Of a stretch of 38,404 nucleotides of DNA, positions 34,480 through 38,404 are shown one piece after another; position 1 is the stretch's first letter, and every line of letters begins with the position of its first letter. This DNA comes from JBBRWO01 sp964388455 (GTDB lineage: Bacteria; Actinomycetota; Coriobacteriia; Anaerosomatales; JAAXUF01), in contig CAYMAN010000020.1 in NCBI GenBank assembly GCA_964388455.1, positions 1 through 38,404 on the forward strand. The letters are read 5' to 3'. The notes beneath the pieces are model-generated. The model ran no database searches. It had not been told where the DNA came from and saw only the letters and a list, made by a program, of their open reading frames with translations. The position numbers were made by a program, and so were the translations under genes.

Positions 34480-35394
34480 ATGACCGACATTGCTTCCGCC
34501 GATCAGCTCATCGGGCCGCACCCCGAGATCGTCGTCATCACCGGCATGTCCGGCGCTGGTCGATCTGAAGCGATTCACACATTCGAGGACATGGGCTACT
34601 TCTGCATCGACAACCTGCCCCCGAGTTTCATCCCGCAGATGGTCGACCTGGCCGAGCTGCCTGACAGTCGCGTGAGACGCCTCGCGGTCGTGTGCGATGT
34701 TCGGGCCCACGGATTCTTCACCCAGCTCGCGGGCGAGCTGAAGCTGCTCGACGACCGCGGTATCGACAATCGTGTCTTGTTCCTCGAGGCTGACGACTCC
34801 ACGCTGCTCAGCCGTTTCAAGGAGACTCGTCGCCCGCACCCGCTGTGTGACGATGGTCAGTCGATCCTCGACGGCATCCGCGCCGAGCGGCAGGCTCTGG
34901 GGGCCATTCGTGCGCGCGCGGACGTCGTCATCGACACCTCGTCACTCAAACCGCGCGCACTGCGCGAGCAGATTCGCGAGCGGTTCTTCTCGGAGTCGCT
35001 GGTGCAGACGCTATCGATCATGATCACGTCGTTCGGGTTCAAGTACGGCGTGCCCATCGACGCTGACATCGTGATGGACGTTCGATTTCTTCCGAACCCG
35101 TACTACGATCCCGTGCTCAGACCGTTCACGGGACTCGACGCTCCGGTCCGGGAGTTCGTTCTCGGCAAGCCTGAAACCGGCGCGTTCCTCGAGCGATGGC
35201 TTCCGCTGCTCGATACCGTCGTGCCGGGCTACATCCAAGAGGGCAAGCATCACCTTGCGGTCGCGCTCGGGTGCACGGGTGGGCAGCATCGTAGCGTCGC
35301 CATCGCCGAGACGACAGCCGCCTATCTGCTGGAATCCGGCTATCGAGTCGCCGTCAGCCACCGGGACATTGGTCGCGATCGGGATCGCGCGTGA
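34480..35394 (+). CDS. rapZ: RapZ-family nucleotide-binding protein
   Basis: 304 residues from ATG 34480; GAGGAGGAG fixes the start. The Walker A is GMSGAGRSEA (residues 22-31), followed by FEDMGYFCIDNLP. The C-terminal half has FGFKYGVPIDADIVMDVRFL and CTGGQHRSVAIAE, the RNA-binding part of RapZ. In E. coli RapZ guides RNase E to the small RNA GlmZ; the actinobacterial role is less clear and may concern wall precursor control together with YvcK. The stop overlaps the next start (GTGA). Confidence 0.95.
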   Translation: MTDIASADQLIGPHPEIVVITGMSGAGRSEAIHTFEDMGYFCIDNLPPSFIPQMVDLAELPDSRVRRLAVVCDVRAHGFFTQLAGELKLLDDRGIDNRVLFLEADDSTLLSRFKETRRPHPLCDDGQSILDGIRAERQALGAIRARADVVIDTSSLKPRALREQIRERFFSESLVQTLSIMITSFGFKYGVPIDADIVMDVRFLPNPYYDPVLRPFTGLDAPVREFVLGKPETGAFLERWLPLLDTVVPGYIQEGKHHLAVALGCTGGQHRSVAIAETTAAYLLESGYRVAVSHRDIGRDRDRA

Positions 35395-36353
35395 GCGTCG
35401 GAACGGGGCGTCGCGCCGTCGCTATAGGTGGAGGGACCGGGCTCCCAGGCGTGCTCAGATGCCTGGCTGACCTCGACTTTGAGACCACTGCGGTCGTCAC
35501 CATGGCCGACGATGGTGGCTCCTCGGGGCTCCTGCGTACGCAGCTCGGCATGCTACCGCCGGGCGACGTCAGGAACTGCCTCGTTGCGCTCGCCGAGGAG
35601 GACGACGGACTCCTGGCGGCCGTGTTCCAGTACCGGTTTCCACATGGCGAGGGACTTGCGGGACACGCCCTGGGCAACCTGATACTGGCGGCGCTCGCGG
35701 ACCTGACGGGATCGTTCCCCCGAGCGATCGAGACCGCCGGCGAGTACCTGCACGCGCGGGGACGAGTACTGCCCTCGACACTCGCGGATGTCGCACTGCA
35801 CGGCACCGACCGCGCGGGCTCGAACGTTTCCGGACAAGCGTCGCTCGCCGTGAACCCTGAGCCGCTCGCGTGTGTGCGTCTGGTTCCCTCGGATCCGGAG
35901 GCGTATCCGCCGGTTCTCGAAGCGTTGCGAGCCGCGGATGTGATCGTGATCGGCCCGGGTTCGCTCTACACCAGCATCATCCCGAACTTCCTCGTTGCGG
36001 ACATCGCCCGCGCTGTATGCGAGTCATCCGCGCAACGTGTCTACGTGTGCAACGTCGCGAACATGCGAGGGGAGACCGGCGGGCTCGATGCCGCAGACCA
36101 CGTCGCCGCGCTCATCGAGCACGGATTAGTGGGCGGTATCGAAACTGTGATCGCCCACGAACCCGAGCCATGTCACGCTCACCTGTGCGATGATGACGCC
36201 CGAGTCGAACCGGTCGCCTTCGACGACGCGATACGTGCCCGCATCCTCGGAATGGGTCCGGACGTCGTCTTCGCTGACCTGGCTGATGCCGCAGACCCCG
36301 TCAGGCACTCGCGTGAAGCGTTGTGCCGTGTCCTCGAGAGGGTGACCGCATAG
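35391..36353 (+). CDS. yvcK: YvcK/CofD-like carbon-metabolism and cell-wall regulator
   Basis: 320 residues, GTG start overlapping the rapZ stop. GGGTGLPGVLRCL at the N-terminus, TMADDGGSSGLLR, PPGDVRNCLVAL and GHALGNLILAAL are the nucleotide-binding motifs of the family, and VIGPGSLYTSIIPNFLV is the conserved central block. Members bind UDP-sugars and are needed for growth on gluconeogenic carbon and for wall shape in Bacillus, Listeria and mycobacteria. True CofD (F420 synthesis) differs in context; linkage to rapZ and whiA supports YvcK. Confidence 0.94.
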   Translation: MSVGTGRRAVAIGGGTGLPGVLRCLADLDFETTAVVTMADDGGSSGLLRTQLGMLPPGDVRNCLVALAEEDDGLLAAVFQYRFPHGEGLAGHALGNLILAALADLTGSFPRAIETAGEYLHARGRVLPSTLADVALHGTDRAGSNVSGQASLAVNPEPLACVRLVPSDPEAYPPVLEALRAADVIVIGPGSLYTSIIPNFLVADIARAVCESSAQRVYVCNVANMRGETGGLDAADHVAALIEHGLVGGIETVIAHEPEPCHAHLCDDDARVEPVAFDDAIRARILGMGPDVVFADLADAADPVRHSREALCRVLERVTA

Positions 36354-37303
36354 TGTCGTTCACCGCCGAGGTCAAGGACGAGCTCTCCCGCATCGAGCCC
36401 AAGCGCCAGTGCTGTCGCAAGGCGGAACTCGCCGCGCTCGTACGCATCGAAGGCACGCTCTACTTCAGCGGCCCGAACCGCTATCGACTCGAGGTCGCAA
36501 CGGAGACGGCCCCGGTCGCGCGCGCGGTCATCAAGCTTCTGCACGGAATCTACGGGCTCAAGACCGAGCTCACGGTCCGACGCAGCGTGCTGCACAAGAC
36601 CAACAACTATCTGATCACCGTACCCACACAACCGCATCTGAGCGAGGCCCTCGACGAGCTCGGTATCGTGGGCGACGACGGCTTCTCTCTCGGCATCGAT
36701 CCCAAGCTGGTGAAGAAGGACTGCTGCGCGATCAGCTATCTGCGCGGCGCGTTCCTCGGTGGCGGGTTTGTCGCCGATCCACATGGAGACTTCCACTTCG
36801 AGCTCACCGCCGAGACCGAGCAGCTGGCCGAGGACCTCGTGAAACTGATGGCGCGGTTCGAAGTCGAAGCCCGGCTCGCGAAGCGCCGCGGAACATACGC
36901 TGTGTATCTGAAGGGTGCCGAACCGATCGTCAACTTCCTGGCACTTGTCGGCGCGCATCGAGCGTTACTGCGTACCGAAGACGTCCGCATCATCAAATCG
37001 ATGCGAAACGACGTCAACCGACTTGTCAACGCTGAGATCGCAAACCAGCAGAAGACGGCGGAGGCGGCCGTGTATCAGGTCGAGGCGATCAACTCGCTAC
37101 TCGCCGCAAGGGGTATAGAGAACCTGCCCCCTGCGCTCGCGGAGCTCGCCGAACTCAGACTCGCCAATCCTGAAGCGTCACTTCGTGAACTCGGCGAACT
37201 CGCAGACCCTCCGCTCACCAAATCGGCTGTGTATCATAGGGTGCGTCGCATCGAGGAGATGGCGGCTGAACTGGCGACCGAGAGCGGGCCGCCCACGGGG
37301 TGA
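36353..37303 (+). CDS. whiA: WhiA, LAGLIDADG-like DNA-binding protein
   Basis: 316 residues. GTG 36353 shares its first base with the yvcK stop (TAGTG). The N-terminus SFTAEVKDELSRIEP with QCCRKAELAALVR is diagnostic. Residues ~20-210 form the degenerate homing-endonuclease fold (SYLRGAFLGGGFVADP), and the C-terminus (LRELGELADPPLTKSAVYHR) is the helix-turn-helix. In Streptomyces WhiA controls sporulation division genes; in non-sporulating bacteria it influences division and chromosome segregation. Confidence 0.95.
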   Translation: MSFTAEVKDELSRIEPKRQCCRKAELAALVRIEGTLYFSGPNRYRLEVATETAPVARAVIKLLHGIYGLKTELTVRRSVLHKTNNYLITVPTQPHLSEALDELGIVGDDGFSLGIDPKLVKKDCCAISYLRGAFLGGGFVADPHGDFHFELTAETEQLAEDLVKLMARFEVEARLAKRRGTYAVYLKGAEPIVNFLALVGAHRALLRTEDVRIIKSMRNDVNRLVNAEIANQQKTAEAAVYQVEAINSLLAARGIENLPPALAELAELRLANPEASLRELGELADPPLTKSAVYHRVRRIEEMAAELATESGPPTG

Positions 37304-37366
37304 TCGGTAGTGACGTCGGTGCGCTCAGTAGTCGCGCGGCGTGAAATAACTGTCGTGTTGTGTGAG

Positions 37367-37384
37367 GGCCGCAACGGTGCGGCC
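37367..37384 (+). terminator. GC hairpin between whiA and gap
   Basis: GGCCGC (37367-37372) and GCGGCC (37379-37384) pair perfectly around AACGGT. No T-run follows, and the gap ribosome site begins eight bases later. It may be a weak terminator for whiA or a leader structure in the gap message. Confidence 0.4.
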
Positions 37385-37404
37385 GCATCTGAGGAGGGAT
37401 GAGC

Positions 37405-38404
37405 TTGACTATCAAAGTCGGTATCAACGGATTCGGACGTATCGGGCGCCTCGTGTTTCGCGCCATGGAAAACGATCCCGCAGTCGAGGTCGTTGCAGTC
37501 AACGACCTGACTGATTCCAAGACGCTTGCGCACTTGCTCAAGTACGACTCGGTCCACGGCAAGTTCGGCCGCAAAGTCGAGGTCGTCGAGGACGGATTCA
37601 AGGTTCACGCTCTCGAGCACGGCGGACAGACCATCGGCAGCACGCGCGTCGTCAAGGTGCTCGCCGAGCGGGATCCGGCAAATCTTCCCTGGGGTGAGTT
37701 GGGTGTGGATCTCGTGGTCGAGTCGACCGGCTTCTTCACCGACGCTCTCAAGGCCAAGGCTCACATCGATGCCGGCGCTAAGCGCGTGATCATCTCGGCA
37801 CCTGCGAGCAACGAGGACATCACCATCGTCATGGGCGTCAACGACGACCAGTACGATCCAGAGAAGCACTTCATCGTCTCCAACGCGTCGTGCACCACGA
37901 ACTGCCTCGCGCCGTTCGCCAAGGTGCTGCGTGACGAGTTCGGTCTGAAGTCGGGCTTCATGAACACGATTCACAGCTACACCAACGACCAGATCATCTT
38001 GGACTCGCCGCACAAGGACCTCCGCCGTGCGCGTGCCGCCGCCGTGTCGATGATCCCGACCTCCACCGGCGCCGCCAAGGCCATCGGCCTCGTGTTGCCG
38101 GACATGAAGGGCAAGCTCGACGGCATGTCGGTGCGCGTTCCCACGCCGGACGGCTCGGTCGTCGACCTCGTGGCCCAGCTCGAGCGCCCTGCCACCAAGG
38201 AGGCAATCAACGCAGCCATGAAGGCCGCTGCCGAGGGCCCCATGAAGGGCTACCTCGAGTACTGTGAGGATCCCATCGTCTCCATCGACGTCGTCGGCAA
38301 CCCGGCCTCCTCGGTCTTCGATTCGCTGCAGACCATGGTTATGGGCGGAGAGGGCACGTTCGTGAAGTGCCTGTCCTGGTACGACAATGAGTGGGGTTAC
38401 AGCA
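37405..38404 (+). CDS. gap: Glyceraldehyde-3-phosphate dehydrogenase (3' partial)
   Basis: 333 codons seen; only a few residues are missing at the window end (last seen WYDNEWGYS). GINGFGRIGR is the NAD site, SNASCTTNCLAP holds the catalytic Cys (C163) and HSYTNDQ the His; HKDLRRARAAA and STGAAKAIGLVLP follow. The enzyme oxidises glyceraldehyde 3-phosphate to 1,3-bisphosphoglycerate. Start choice: ATG 37399 touches the GGAGGG ribosome site directly, whereas TTG 37405 has six-base spacing and gives the canonical MTIKVGINGF, so TTG is preferred. It probably heads a glycolytic operon beyond the window. Confidence 0.95.
   Translation, partial: MTIKVGINGFGRIGRLVFRAMENDPAVEVVAVNDLTDSKTLAHLLKYDSVHGKFGRKVEVVEDGFKVHALEHGGQTIGSTRVVKVLAERDPANLPWGELGVDLVVESTGFFTDALKAKAHIDAGAKRVIISAPASNEDITIVMGVNDDQYDPEKHFIVSNASCTTNCLAPFAKVLRDEFGLKSGFMNTIHSYTNDQIILDSPHKDLRRARAAAVSMIPTSTGAAKAIGLVLPDMKGKLDGMSVRVPTPDGSVVDLVAQLERPATKEAINAAMKAAAEGPMKGYLEYCEDPIVSIDVVGNPASSVFDSLQTMVMGGEGTFVKCLSWYDNEWGYS

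Overview
This is a high-GC, densely packed bacterial chromosome segment. It reads as an actinobacterial core-genome region. The order polA-rpsA-coaE-uvrB and the run uvrA-uvrC-rapZ-yvcK-whiA-gap are familiar from Actinomycetota, and the GlnR-like OmpR-type regulator fits as well. A three-piece (split) glutamate synthase, an alpha-type glutamine synthetase, a ferritin-like protein, LarE and cobalamin adenosyltransferase point to an anaerobic, deep-branching lineage. A member of Coriobacteriia is my best guess, by inference only. No rRNA, tRNA, CRISPR array, phage or insertion sequence was seen.

Layout. 1-5612 (+): nitrogen assimilation, with three glutamate synthase pieces (the first cut by the window edge), glnA and a GlnR-like regulator. 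5609-6190 (-): a methyltransferase. 6309-14746: polA, rpsA, then a coaE / lytic transglycosylase / uvrB operon, with a small ferritin-like gene (-) and a gene-free stretch between polA and rpsA. 14806-15922: an anchored protein of unknown function (-) and a very unusual cysteine-rich protein (+). 16042-20403 (+): a CadC/SmtB-like metal sensor, a Zn/Cd/Pb P-type ATPase, a small coiled-coil protein and an ABC1 kinase. 20448-26184: larE (-), a small membrane protein (+), a PduO-type adenosyltransferase (-), and an amt-glnK-glnD operon (-). 26390-38404 (+): uvrA, uvrC, a 1005-residue polytopic membrane protein, rapZ-yvcK-whiA and gap (cut by the window end).

Two systems stand out. First, the P-type ATPase reading frame extends upstream of the start a gene finder would choose. 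It begins at an ATG overlapping the metal-sensor stop codon and contains one in-frame TGA, exactly where the first cysteine of the metal-binding GxDCxxC motif belongs. A hairpin that fits the bacterial SECIS geometry as I recall it follows at the right distance. This is a candidate selenocysteine-containing metal-transporting ATPase under a CadC-like repressor. The alternatives are a nonsense mutation or a sequencing error.

Second, the nitrogen genes look like one regulon. Pairs of GAAAC half-sites separated by exactly 6 bases lie upstream of both glnA and the divergently placed amt-glnK-glnD operon, and a GlnR-like regulator is encoded directly behind glnA. The glutamine synthetase has Phe at the position of the adenylylated Tyr and the Arg typical of feedback-inhibited alpha-type enzymes. 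PII/GlnD signalling therefore probably does not act by adenylylating this enzyme.
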